Shown here: one piece after another, positions 1-7,592 of the stretch
Layout: each line of letters opens with the position of its first letter
How positions within the stretch are numbered: the stretch's first letter is position 1
Assembly (NCBI GenBank): GCA_024653355.1
Contig: JANLFQ010000001.1
Coordinates: 434,001-498,000 of the forward strand
Direction: 5' to 3'
Source: a candidate division WOR-3 bacterium
Lineage (GTDB): Bacteria; Hydrothermota; Tepidihabitantia; Tepidihabitantales; Tepidihabitantaceae
DNA: 64,000 nucleotides
Position numbers and translations under genes: made by a program
Notes under the pieces: model-generated
The model's database searches: none
What the model was told of the DNA's origin: nothing
The model's input: only the letters and a program-made list of their open reading frames with translations

Positions 1-2
1 AC

Positions 3-719
3 CGCCTGGAACCAGGTATGGCGCGGGCAAAGAAGGAGCTTTCCCGGGATTTGGTGGTTAAGGAGGAGGATTACATCTCTTATGCGATTTTCCCTGAGGT
101 AGCGCTGAAATTTTTCCAGTGGCGAAAAAACCCAACTCCTGCTTTAGAACCAAAGTCTCCACCAGCCGCAAAACCGCCGGCTGAGAAACCGGCAGCACCG
201 CCACCGCCCGAAGAACCGGGTATCAGAAGGTTGCGGAGTTTAATGGAACTGGCGAGCGTCCACGGTGTCACCGAACTGGATTGGGAGTCGGGTACGGAAA
301 AGGTCAGGATCAAGCGCGGGGGCACAACACCGGCAACCGTTCCTGTGAGCTTGCCACCAACAGCCGGTGTGGTAGCACCGCAACCGGTCAAAGAAGAGCC
401 GCAGCCGGTTGTCGCTCAGCCGGTTGCCGAACCAGCACCAACGGTGCCAACTGAACCGACAACACCCAAGCCGGCAAAAACCGAGGAGATTGTTTCGCCA
501 ATGGTCGGAACATTTTACTCGCGCGCCCGGCCTGAGGCGGCGCCTTTTGTGGAAAAAGGTGATGTGGTAGACCCGGGCCAGACACTGTGTATCGTTGAGG
601 CGATGAAGTTGATGAATGAGATTCAGGCTGAGAAGAAGTGCCGGATAGTTGAAATACTGGTGCGGGACGGTGATTCAGTTGAATACGGTCAGCCCTTGAT
701 GATTGTTGAACCGCTTTAA
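3..719 (+). CDS. C-terminal end of biotin-dependent carboxyltransferase fused to biotin carrier (BCCP) domain, 5' truncated
   Basis: The frame is open to the left edge. The first five codons (RLEPG) precede an ATG at 18 and fit the tail of an oxaloacetate decarboxylase/pyruvate carboxylase subunit B-type carboxyltransferase, as does the following EEDYISYAIFPEVALKFF stretch, so the ATG at 18 is probably internal. A Pro/Ala-rich linker follows, then an AccB-like helix, a second Pro-rich linker and a biotinyl/lipoyl domain with the biotinylation motif EAMKLMNEI (biotinyl lysine codon at 606-608). The carrier would shuttle carboxybiotin between a biotin carboxylase and this transferase in the cytoplasm. 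The biotin carboxylase is not in the window. Alternative: a stand-alone BCCP starting at 18, which I find less likely because of the carboxyltransferase-like N-terminus. Confidence 0.85.
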   Translation, partial: RLEPGMARAKKELSRDLVVKEEDYISYAIFPEVALKFFQWRKNPTPALEPKSPPAAKPPAEKPAAPPPPEEPGIRRLRSLMELASVHGVTELDWESGTEKVRIKRGGTTPATVPVSLPPTAGVVAPQPVKEEPQPVVAQPVAEPAPTVPTEPTTPKPAKTEEIVSPMVGTFYSRARPEAAPFVEKGDVVDPGQTLCIVEAMKLMNEIQAEKKCRIVEILVRDGDSVEYGQPLMIVEPL

Positions 720-743
720 CCAGTTTGCGCTGAGGAGATAGAT

Positions 744-1154
744 TTGTTGCGGTTCGGGGTCAGTGCCAAAAAAGAGTCGGAACTGGCGGAAAAGATGGCA
801 CAGTATGGAATCCGGGAGGAAGATTTAATAGAGCGGTTTGTGCGCTCCCGCGGTCCCGGTGGCCAGAATGTCAACAAGGTGGCGACCGGGGTTTATCTTA
901 AACACCTGCCAACCGGAATAGAAGTTAAAGTTACCCGGGAACGTTCCCAGGCGTTAAATCGGTTTCTCGCCCGCAGAATTTTAACCGAAAAGGTGGCGGC
1001 GCAAATCCTGAAAATCGAAACCGAACGGGAAAGAGAGATTGCCCGGATTCGGCGTCAAAAGCGGCGCCGTTCAAGAAGGGCAAAGGAAAAGGTTTTGCGA
1101 TTAAAACACCTTATCGCAGAGAAAAAGGAGTTGCGCAAACCACCCGATGATTAA
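744..1154 (+). CDS. Peptide chain release factor-like protein (GGQ domain only)
   Basis: This 136-residue protein consists almost only of the RF-1 catalytic domain: RSRGPGGQNVNK around residues 33-44 carries the GGQ peptidyl-tRNA hydrolysis motif, followed by a strongly basic helical tail rich in Arg and Lys. It lacks the codon-recognition domains of RF1/RF2, so it resembles ArfB (YaeJ) or the short release-factor-like family, which hydrolyse peptidyl-tRNA on stalled ribosomes. Which of the two it is cannot be decided by eye. The start is TTG, with GAGGAG about 9 bases upstream; it lies 24 bases after the preceding gene and is probably co-transcribed with it. Confidence 0.85.
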   Translation: MLRFGVSAKKESELAEKMAQYGIREEDLIERFVRSRGPGGQNVNKVATGVYLKHLPTGIEVKVTRERSQALNRFLARRILTEKVAAQILKIETEREREIARIRRQKRRRSRRAKEKVLRLKHLIAEKKELRKPPDD

Positions 1155-1164
1155 CCGGATTTTA

Positions 1165-1192
1165 TTGACCTGACTTAAACCGGAGTTATAAT
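1165..1192 (+). promoter_or_regulatory. Promoter of M14 carboxypeptidase gene
   Basis: TTGACC (1165-1170), a 16-base spacer, and a perfect TATAAT (1187-1192). The predicted start near 1199 gives a leader of about 68 bases ending in an AAAAGGAG Shine-Dalgarno before the ATG at 1267. The leader holds a small hairpin (GGACT-GGTG-AGTCC). Confidence 0.75.
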
Positions 1193-1266
1193 TTTACTGT
1201 GGGCACAGTTTGCAGCGGACTGGTGAGTCCATTGATTTATTTTCACAAAAAGAAAAGGAGTAAAAA

Positions 1267-3525
1267 ATGATGAAAAGTCGTGTCACATTCAGGGCGTTTA
1301 CCCTGATTTTTTGTCTTGCTGCCTTAATCGGTTTCACCCAGGCAAGGCAACTGATTGTCCGGGTTCAAGCACCGGACTATCAAACTGTTTATCAACATAT
1401 CCCCTTCAAGGGAACATCAATTGAGATTGCCGGTGCCATACCGGGCTCATCATACGACCTGCTCCTTGAAGAAGAGGACCTGAGTCTTGTGCTCAATTCC
1501 GGTTTAAAGAGCGAGATACTAATTCCGGACCTCGAAGCGCATAAGGTTCAAGCCCAGGGGTTTGGATTTTACTGTTCTTACGATTCATTAGTTTCAATTA
1601 TGCGTTCCTGGGCGCTGAACTATCCAGCCATCTGCCGTTTTGATTCCATTGGCCAGACGCACGAAGGACGCTGGATTTACGGCGTAAAAATTTCCGACAA
1701 CCCGCAGATTGAGGAGGATGAGCCTGAAGTTCTGCTGGTTGGGATGCACCACGCCCGGGAATGGGCATCGCCCCAGGCAGCCCGCTATTTTGCCGACACC
1801 GTTTTGCGTAACTACGCCAGCAACAGCCAATTTAGAGATTTCGTTGACAATCACCAAATCTGGGTGATACCGATTTTGAATGTTGATGGTTATGTGTACG
1901 ACTATCCTAATCAACGTTCCTGGCGTAAGAACCGTCAGCCTTTTGGTTCAGCAATTGGTTCGGATCCGAACCGGGACTACAATGGCGCCTGCAACGGCTC
2001 AAGGATGGCAGACTGGGGTTCCCTGGTATCCGGTTCAAGGTCCTCCCATTATCCAAGTGATGAAACTTTTATGGGCGGGTATGGTGCGTGGGGTAAAGAG
2101 GTTGCGGCATTGAGTTCCTTCTTTAAACAGCACACCTTTGTCTGTGCGGTCTCTTTACACTCTTACTCGGAACTTGTGCTCTGGCCCTATGGTAGTGGTG
2201 AGACACCACCGGATAATGCTACCATAGTAAGTCTCGGTCAGGGTATTGCTCAACAGATTCAAAAACTGTCCGGTGGCACATATACACCTCAGCCTTCAAG
2301 TCAACTTTATCCAACCAGTGGTGGTGAAATTGACTGGATGTATGGCTGGGCACATTACATCGGCGGGTTTCCCTGCGTGAGTTATGTATTTGAAATTGGC
2401 ACAGCTTTTTACCAGTCAACAAATCAACTGGATGCGATTCAACGCGAAGTTTTCAAAGGGCTCTGGTTTCTCTACAGCCGTGCTGACTCAGTGATTCAGG
2501 TGCTTGAGGGAGTGGTGCCGCGGCCCATTCTCGCTCCGATGGATACAAGTGCTACTGGGACCTTTGTAGTGCACTGGACGCCAATCAGGCCGGAACATAA
2601 TCACCCTGACCGCTGGGAACTGGAGGAGTTGTCTGACCTTTCAACAATTGAAGACGATTTTGAAAACGGAACTGCCCGATGGGTATTTCAGGGGGCATCG
2701 CTTTCCACAACTCAGAAGCATTCCGGGAATTACAGCGTTTACCTTGGTACCGGTAACAACATTGCCAATTATGCGCTGACAGCAGACCCTTATCCAGTTC
2801 AACCCGGTGACAGTTTGCGCTACTGGATTTGGTACAACACCGAGAACAATTACGATGTCGTGGTCACCGAAGTTTCACTGGAAGGCAAAGAGTGGATTCA
2901 ATTACACAACCGTTATACCGGCAATTCGAACGGCTGGGTATATAAGTCCTATTCACTTGAACCCTGGGCGGGAAAGTCGGTATTTATTCGCTTCCGGTAT
3001 ATGACCGATGACGCTACGCTCAATGCGGGTGTCTACATTGACGATGTTTGGCCCGTGCCCAGTTTTGCCCAGCGCCGGACCGTCGCTGACGATATAACCG
3101 ATACAATGTATGAAGTGTCCGTCAACCAAACCGGACGGTACTGGTATCGGGTGCGAGGTCACAATGCGGCGTGGGGTTGGGGTGATAAAGGACCGCTCGA
3201 AGACATTGTTGTGACCGGAACCGGTATTGCCAGCGAACCGACAGTTAAACACCTGACCTCACTTGACATAGCAGGAGCTAATCCCAGTGGTTCAACGATT
3301 AATATCCGTTATTCACTTGGTGCGTCTGGTCCGGTGCGTATTGAAATCTTTGATGCGCTGGGCAGGAGAGTCAATCGACTTGTTGATGGTGTTTATCCAA
3401 CGGGCGATTATCAGGTTACCTGGAACGGTACTGACCGCAACGGCAGAAAAGTGCCTGCCGGTATCTATTTTTGTCGATTCAGTGCGGAGCGAACGCTCAC
3501 AGAGCGAATTGTGCTTACTCGTTAA
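1267..3525 (+). CDS. Secreted M14-family zinc carboxypeptidase with C-terminal sorting-type domain
   Basis: Starts with a signal peptide (Lys-Ser-Arg, then a hydrophobic run ending near ...GFTQA). The catalytic M14 domain spans about residues 105-410: HHAREW supplies zinc ligands H162 and E165, SLHSYSE supplies H298, and FEIGTAF places the catalytic Glu at 376. The RNPDNRD-like region (SDPNRDYNG) is also present. A jelly-roll or carbohydrate-binding-like stretch follows (about 460-610), and the protein ends in a FlgD/Por-type C-terminal domain with the terminal residues IVLTR. It should be exported and release C-terminal amino acids from extracellular peptides. It has its own promoter and a good Shine-Dalgarno. 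The C-terminal domain resembles the tails of four other proteins in this window. Confidence 0.92.
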   Translation: MMKSRVTFRAFTLIFCLAALIGFTQARQLIVRVQAPDYQTVYQHIPFKGTSIEIAGAIPGSSYDLLLEEEDLSLVLNSGLKSEILIPDLEAHKVQAQGFGFYCSYDSLVSIMRSWALNYPAICRFDSIGQTHEGRWIYGVKISDNPQIEEDEPEVLLVGMHHAREWASPQAARYFADTVLRNYASNSQFRDFVDNHQIWVIPILNVDGYVYDYPNQRSWRKNRQPFGSAIGSDPNRDYNGACNGSRMADWGSLVSGSRSSHYPSDETFMGGYGAWGKEVAALSSFFKQHTFVCAVSLHSYSELVLWPYGSGETPPDNATIVSLGQGIAQQIQKLSGGTYTPQPSSQLYPTSGGEIDWMYGWAHYIGGFPCVSYVFEIGTAFYQSTNQLDAIQREVFKGLWFLYSRADSVIQVLEGVVPRPILAPMDTSATGTFVVHWTPIRPEHNHPDRWELEELSDLSTIEDDFENGTARWVFQGASLSTTQKHSGNYSVYLGTGNNIANYALTADPYPVQPGDSLRYWIWYNTENNYDVVVTEVSLEGKEWIQLHNRYTGNSNGWVYKSYSLEPWAGKSVFIRFRYMTDDATLNAGVYIDDVWPVPSFAQRRTVADDITDTMYEVSVNQTGRYWYRVRGHNAAWGWGDKGPLEDIVVTGTGIASEPTVKHLTSLDIAGANPSGSTINIRYSLGASGPVRIEIFDALGRRVNRLVDGVYPTGDYQVTWNGTDRNGRKVPAGIYFCRFSAERTLTERIVLTR

Positions 3526-3602
3526 CGATTGTTCAAACGGTTTTTACTTACTTCCTGGGGAGTAAAATAAGAGACTGCCAAAACAAACCTCGCTATTCGG
3601 GC

Positions 3603-3630
3603 TTGACTTTCTGTATGGTAAATCTACAAT
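3603..3630 (+). promoter_or_regulatory. Promoter of tRNA-Arg/tadA unit
   Basis: TTGACT (3603-3608), a 16-base spacer, TACAAT (3625-3630). The -10 box ends 12 bases before the mature tRNA 5' end, so only a few leader bases would need RNase P removal. No other promoter is evident before tadA or tRNA-Ser. Confidence 0.75.
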
Positions 3631-3642
3631 AGACTAAAGAAT

Positions 3643-3716
3643 GCGCCCGTAGCTCAACTGGATAGAGTGCCGGACTACGAATCCGTAGGTTGCGCGTTCG
3701 AATCGCGCCGGGCGCA
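3643..3716 (+). tRNA. tRNA-Arg(ACG)
   Basis: Full cloverleaf: acceptor GCGCCCG pairs with CGGGCGC (3709-3715), discriminator A at 3716, and the D arm and GCGCG/CGCGC T-stem with TTCGAAT loop are present. The anticodon loop CTACGAA places ACG at 3677-3679. The outermost anticodon-stem pair is a C-U mismatch. CCA is not encoded. A34 of this tRNA is the substrate of TadA, which is encoded 9 bases downstream. Confidence 0.97.
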
Positions 3717-3725
3717 TGGTATAAG

Positions 3726-4205
3726 ATGCGGATTTTTGAAGAAGACGAAAGGTGGATGCGAGTCGCCCTTGCCGAGGCACAACTTGGTCTGAAGGAAGGG
3801 GAGGTGCCGGTCGGTTGTGTGGTTGTGAAAGATGGCGTCATTATCGGGCGGGGACACAACCGAGTGGAAACCCTTAAAGACCCAACCGCGCATGCTGAAG
3901 TTCTGGCTCTAACCTCAGCGGCTAACACGATAGGTAATTGGCGATTAACCGGAGCAACAGTTTACATAACCCTTGAACCGTGTTTGATGTGTACCGGGGC
4001 ATTGATTCTGGCACGACCAAAAAGAGTTGTTTTCGGAGCCCGGGACGAGAAGTTTGGCTGTCTTGGTTCACAATACGATATCGCCCGGGACAACAGGTTT
4101 AACCATCGCCTTGATGTTACCGAGGGAGTTCTGGCAAGTGAAACGGCACACCTTTTGAAAACATTTTTTAAGAAAAGGCGCGAGGGGAAAAGAGCCTTAA
4201 AGTAA
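3726..4205 (+). CDS. tadA: tRNA-specific adenosine-34 deaminase TadA
   Basis: A 159-residue cytidine-deaminase-fold enzyme converting A34 to inosine in tRNA-Arg(ACG). Zinc site: H56-A-E58 (catalytic Glu) and PC86LMC89. The family's substrate-contacting stretch and GCLGS loop are visible. I use the ATG at 3726; an in-frame TTG at 3690 lies inside the tRNA and is unlikely. No Shine-Dalgarno is visible, and the coding region begins 9 bases after the mature 3' end of its own substrate tRNA, so tRNA 3' processing would leave an almost leaderless tadA message. The link between gene order and substrate is direct. Downstream, 12 bases after the stop, lies tRNA-Ser(CGA). Confidence 0.95.
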   Translation: MRIFEEDERWMRVALAEAQLGLKEGEVPVGCVVVKDGVIIGRGHNRVETLKDPTAHAEVLALTSAANTIGNWRLTGATVYITLEPCLMCTGALILARPKRVVFGARDEKFGCLGSQYDIARDNRFNHRLDVTEGVLASETAHLLKTFFKKRREGKRALK

Positions 4206-4217
4206 AAAAGTGTTTAT

Positions 4218-4305
4218 GGAGAGATGGCCGAGTGGACGAAGGCGCGTGACTCGAAATCACGTATACCCTTTTCGGGTATCGGGGGTTCGAATCCCTCTCT
4301 CTCCG
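4218..4305 (+). tRNA. tRNA-Ser(CGA)
   Basis: Class II tRNA with a long variable arm (GTATACCC/GGGTATC hairpin). Acceptor GGAGAGA (4218-4224) pairs perfectly with TCTCTCC (4298-4304), discriminator G at 4305. The anticodon loop CTCGAAA gives CGA at 4252-4254. CCA is not encoded. It lies between tadA and the M6 protease gene on the same strand, with no separate promoter that I can recognise. Confidence 0.96.
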
Positions 4306-4331
4306 CTTTTGACCTGACAAAGTGAGGGACA

Positions 4332-7300
4332 GTGAAACGAGTATCGCTTTCCGAGATTATAGTTCTGATTTTTATTTGTTTTGAGTTCGGAGCTGCGAAC
4401 AAAGTCATTTTAACAAGACCACAATCAGTAAGAAGCAACTTTCAGATTGAATTCAGCAAAAGGTTGATACCTGCGCAAACGGTAACGCAGAACAGAACAG
4501 CGCCATTTCAGCGTTTTCGCTTTCAGCCCCCGGGCAGGGATTTGGTGCGGATTGAGAAACTACAACAGGGTGGTGTCGATACCGTACGGGTCCTCTGTAT
4601 ACGGGTGGAATTTGTCGAAGATACCACGCCATTAACCACCGGTAACGGCAAGTTTGACACGCTGGGTTTTCTTTCCCCGGACTCCGGACTTTTTTACGAC
4701 CCGCCTCATTTCAAACTTTATTTTGAACGGTTGATGGAAGGGCTGCGCAACTACTACCTTGCCCAGTCGCAAGGACGCCTTTACATCGACTTTCGGGTGG
4801 TGCCTGATGGAGAAAAAGATGCCTATCAGTTACCAAGAGAGATGATGTTTTACGGCGACACAGTTTCTTACGAAGGAATTGAGTTCGGGCTGGTGCGGCT
4901 GATGCACGATGCATTCAAAATTGCCGATGAAGACCCGACAATAACATTTAGCGACTATGACGAGTTCATTATTTTTCATGCCGGCAGTGGATTACAGTCA
5001 GATTATGCCACGGACGGGAAATGGGACAGTCCTTATGACCTGCTTGCCGGAGAAATTCCCCCGGGTGCGATTGAAGCGTATCTTGGGGTTCCATACATCC
5101 TTGTTGATTCAGGGAGAACGCGTATTGAACAGGCAACAGTTCTACCAGAAATGATGCGGCAGGATACCCTTACCGAAAGGGGAGAAACTAACCTCGCGGG
5201 AATGGTGGGATTGGCAGGAACACTGGCGCACGAGTTTGCCCATCTTCTTGGCGCCTATGACCTCTACGATGTTACGGGAGTAACAATGGGGGTTGGGGCG
5301 TGGAGTTTGATGGGCTATGGTGGCTGGTTAGGAGATTATGGCGCAGGTGCGCCGCCCGGTGTGATACCCGGTTTTCTTGATGCTTACAATCGGGTCAAAT
5401 TGGGATTGGTTAACCCAACGATAGTTCAAACCCCAGTCGAGTCGCTCCTGGTATATGCGGCAGCGATTGATACCGGACTTTTCCGACTGCGACCGGAAAC
5501 TATTTTTCCTGTGGTGGTGAAGGTGCCGATTAATGAGCACGAGTATTTTCTCATTGAAAACCGGCAAACCGATGTGCGAAAACCGGACACCATTATTGTT
5601 GATGTCGAAGACGGCGTACTGATTTCTGTTGAGTCGAACGAATACGACTTTTTCCAGCCCGGGTCGGGTGTTTTAATCTGGCACATTGATGAGCAGATTC
5701 TCGCTGATTATGGGCCGTACAATGCGGTCAATATCTTTCCGGAACACAAAGGGGTTGACCTTGAAGAGGGAGATGGGGTTCAGGACTTTGATGTTCCATA
5801 TTGGCAGACTTACAATTACCAGTACGAAACATACGGATATAAATTCGACGCCTTTTCTAAACAGGGGTATAACGACCGTTTTACCGCCCAGACCAACCCT
5901 AATAGTGATGGATATACCGGTAAAACATTCATCGCGATTGAACTGTTAGGGCAGCGAGATACTGTTGACCGCTTGAAAGACACGGTGATTCCCGTGCGGA
6001 TTAACTGGGAGTTATATCAACCAGGATTTCCGGTTAATCAGAATCGCGGGGCACGATTTTTCTCCTCATTTACGGCTGATATCGATGGTAATGGCGTTAT
6101 GGAGATTATCACCGCCGATAGTGCCGGGTTGATAAGCGTCTGGGAACCCGATGGCAGAGGTTATCGCTTCCCCAACGGCAGTTTTGTCAACATCGGAACA
6201 ACTATTAGTGCCGATGTTGCGGTTGGTGATGTTGCGCCGAGTCCCGGGCTTGAGATTGTGGTCGTTGCTCAAGATGGCAGAGTGCGAATTTATGGGGCTA
6301 ACGGTCAATCAATCGCAACGATGCGAACATTAGACCGGATAACTGCAGCCCCGGTGCTCGCTGACATTGATGGGGATGGCTTAAAGGATATCATTGTCGG
6401 CTCAACCGATATGAAACTTTATGCGTGGAACTACCAGGGCATGGCATTACCCGGGTTCCCCTTGAATGTCGGTTCGGAAATAAGGGCACCGGTTGCGGTT
6501 ATTGATACCGTTCAGCCGAAAATAGTTCTACTTACTGGAGACCACCGGCTTTTTCTAATCAACCCTGATGGTTCAATCGTGCCCAATTTCCCGGTAGTTT
6601 TGGGACCTTCGTCGTTTTATGCGGTAAGTCAGCCAATCGTTGCCGATTTTGACCGGGACAGTGTTATGGAGATTGCGGTCATCGCCGGCGGAGAACATGA
6701 TTATAAACTTTACATATTGGAACAGGACGGCAGAGTTGTCTTCCAGTCTCAAATTCAAATTCAACACCCATTTATCGGGCAACCGGCAGCGGCGGATATA
6801 AACAATGATGGCTATTTGGATATCGTTGCCGCTTCCCGCCACAAAATCTATGCCTTCAACCCCAACGGTACTCTGGTCACAAATTACCCTTTTGTTCAGG
6901 AGTCAACCTATACCGTTCAGGAACTGGCAGGCAACTGGATAATCACTTACGATGTACCATTTAATTATACTTCATCACCGGTAATTGCTGACCTGAATAA
7001 CGATGGGGTCTTAGATTTGATTGTTGGCTCACCCCAGTACGGAATTTTGGGTTATGATGGCAGCACCGGCAAACTATTGCCGTTTTTCCCTTTACAGACG
7101 ACCGCACCGGTCAGTGCAGTTCCACTGGTTGCTGATATTGACAACGACGGTGTAATAGAAATCGTTGTCGGTTCGGACCAGGGTGTCTTCTATGCGTACA
7201 AAATTCCTCATTCTGCTGATAAGGCTGTTTGGTCCTGCGCCAATTATGAGCCCTGCCACACTGGATTTGTTCCCCTTTCCCATTTGACCGGTTTCCCGCC

Positions 7301-7592
7301 AACTTCAGAAAATCCGGTTCAATCTTTTTATGTCTATCCCAATCCTGCAGGAGACAGGGTGACGATTCGGTATCGACTTGGTTCTAATCCCAACAAAGTG
7401 TGGTTGATGCTGCTTGATATGAGGGGAAACCCGGTCATTGACGAGTTTGAAGGTCAGGTGGTCCATTTGCTGGACAATGAAATTCCCGTTGATTTGAGAA
7501 ACATACCTCCCGGGCTTTATGTTGTTCGGTTGCGGATTGATAATGGCAATCGTGACATCATTCGCTTTGCCAAACTGGCGGTTGTACGATGA
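4332..7592 (+). CDS. Secreted M6-family metalloprotease with seven FG-GAP/VCBS-like repeats and C-terminal sorting-type domain
   Basis: GTG start with GAGGGA upstream; N-terminal signal peptide (hydrophobic IIVLIFICFEFGAA). An immune-inhibitor-A-like M6 domain carries the zinc motif HEFAH (H300, E301, H304) followed by the family's GAYDLYD and SLMGYG stretches. From about residue 575 to 960 there are seven repeats of the form ADIDGDGxxDIIVGS, which suggests a seven-bladed beta-propeller. A Por/FlgD-like C-terminal domain ends in KLAVVR. It should be an exported or surface-attached protease with an adhesion-type propeller. The stop overlaps the next start as ATGA, so the next gene is translationally coupled. 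Confidence 0.9.
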   Translation: MKRVSLSEIIVLIFICFEFGAANKVILTRPQSVRSNFQIEFSKRLIPAQTVTQNRTAPFQRFRFQPPGRDLVRIEKLQQGGVDTVRVLCIRVEFVEDTTPLTTGNGKFDTLGFLSPDSGLFYDPPHFKLYFERLMEGLRNYYLAQSQGRLYIDFRVVPDGEKDAYQLPREMMFYGDTVSYEGIEFGLVRLMHDAFKIADEDPTITFSDYDEFIIFHAGSGLQSDYATDGKWDSPYDLLAGEIPPGAIEAYLGVPYILVDSGRTRIEQATVLPEMMRQDTLTERGETNLAGMVGLAGTLAHEFAHLLGAYDLYDVTGVTMGVGAWSLMGYGGWLGDYGAGAPPGVIPGFLDAYNRVKLGLVNPTIVQTPVESLLVYAAAIDTGLFRLRPETIFPVVVKVPINEHEYFLIENRQTDVRKPDTIIVDVEDGVLISVESNEYDFFQPGSGVLIWHIDEQILADYGPYNAVNIFPEHKGVDLEEGDGVQDFDVPYWQTYNYQYETYGYKFDAFSKQGYNDRFTAQTNPNSDGYTGKTFIAIELLGQRDTVDRLKDTVIPVRINWELYQPGFPVNQNRGARFFSSFTADIDGNGVMEIITADSAGLISVWEPDGRGYRFPNGSFVNIGTTISADVAVGDVAPSPGLEIVVVAQDGRVRIYGANGQSIATMRTLDRITAAPVLADIDGDGLKDIIVGSTDMKLYAWNYQGMALPGFPLNVGSEIRAPVAVIDTVQPKIVLLTGDHRLFLINPDGSIVPNFPVVLGPSSFYAVSQPIVADFDRDSVMEIAVIAGGEHDYKLYILEQDGRVVFQSQIQIQHPFIGQPAAADINNDGYLDIVAASRHKIYAFNPNGTLVTNYPFVQESTYTVQELAGNWIITYDVPFNYTSSPVIADLNNDGVLDLIVGSPQYGILGYDGSTGKLLPFFPLQTTAPVSAVPLVADIDNDGVIEIVVGSDQGVFYAYKIPHSADKAVWSCANYEPCHTGFVPLSHLTGFPPTSENPVQSFYVYPNPAGDRVTIRYRLGSNPNKVWLMLLDMRGNPVIDEFEGQVVHLLDNEIPVDLRNIPPGLYVVRLRIDNGNRDIIRFAKLAVVR

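Noticed and set aside
3690-3725. Upstream in-frame TTG start for tadA
   Set aside because: It lies inside the mature tRNA-Arg and adds residues not seen in TadA proteins; the ATG at 3726 fits the family.
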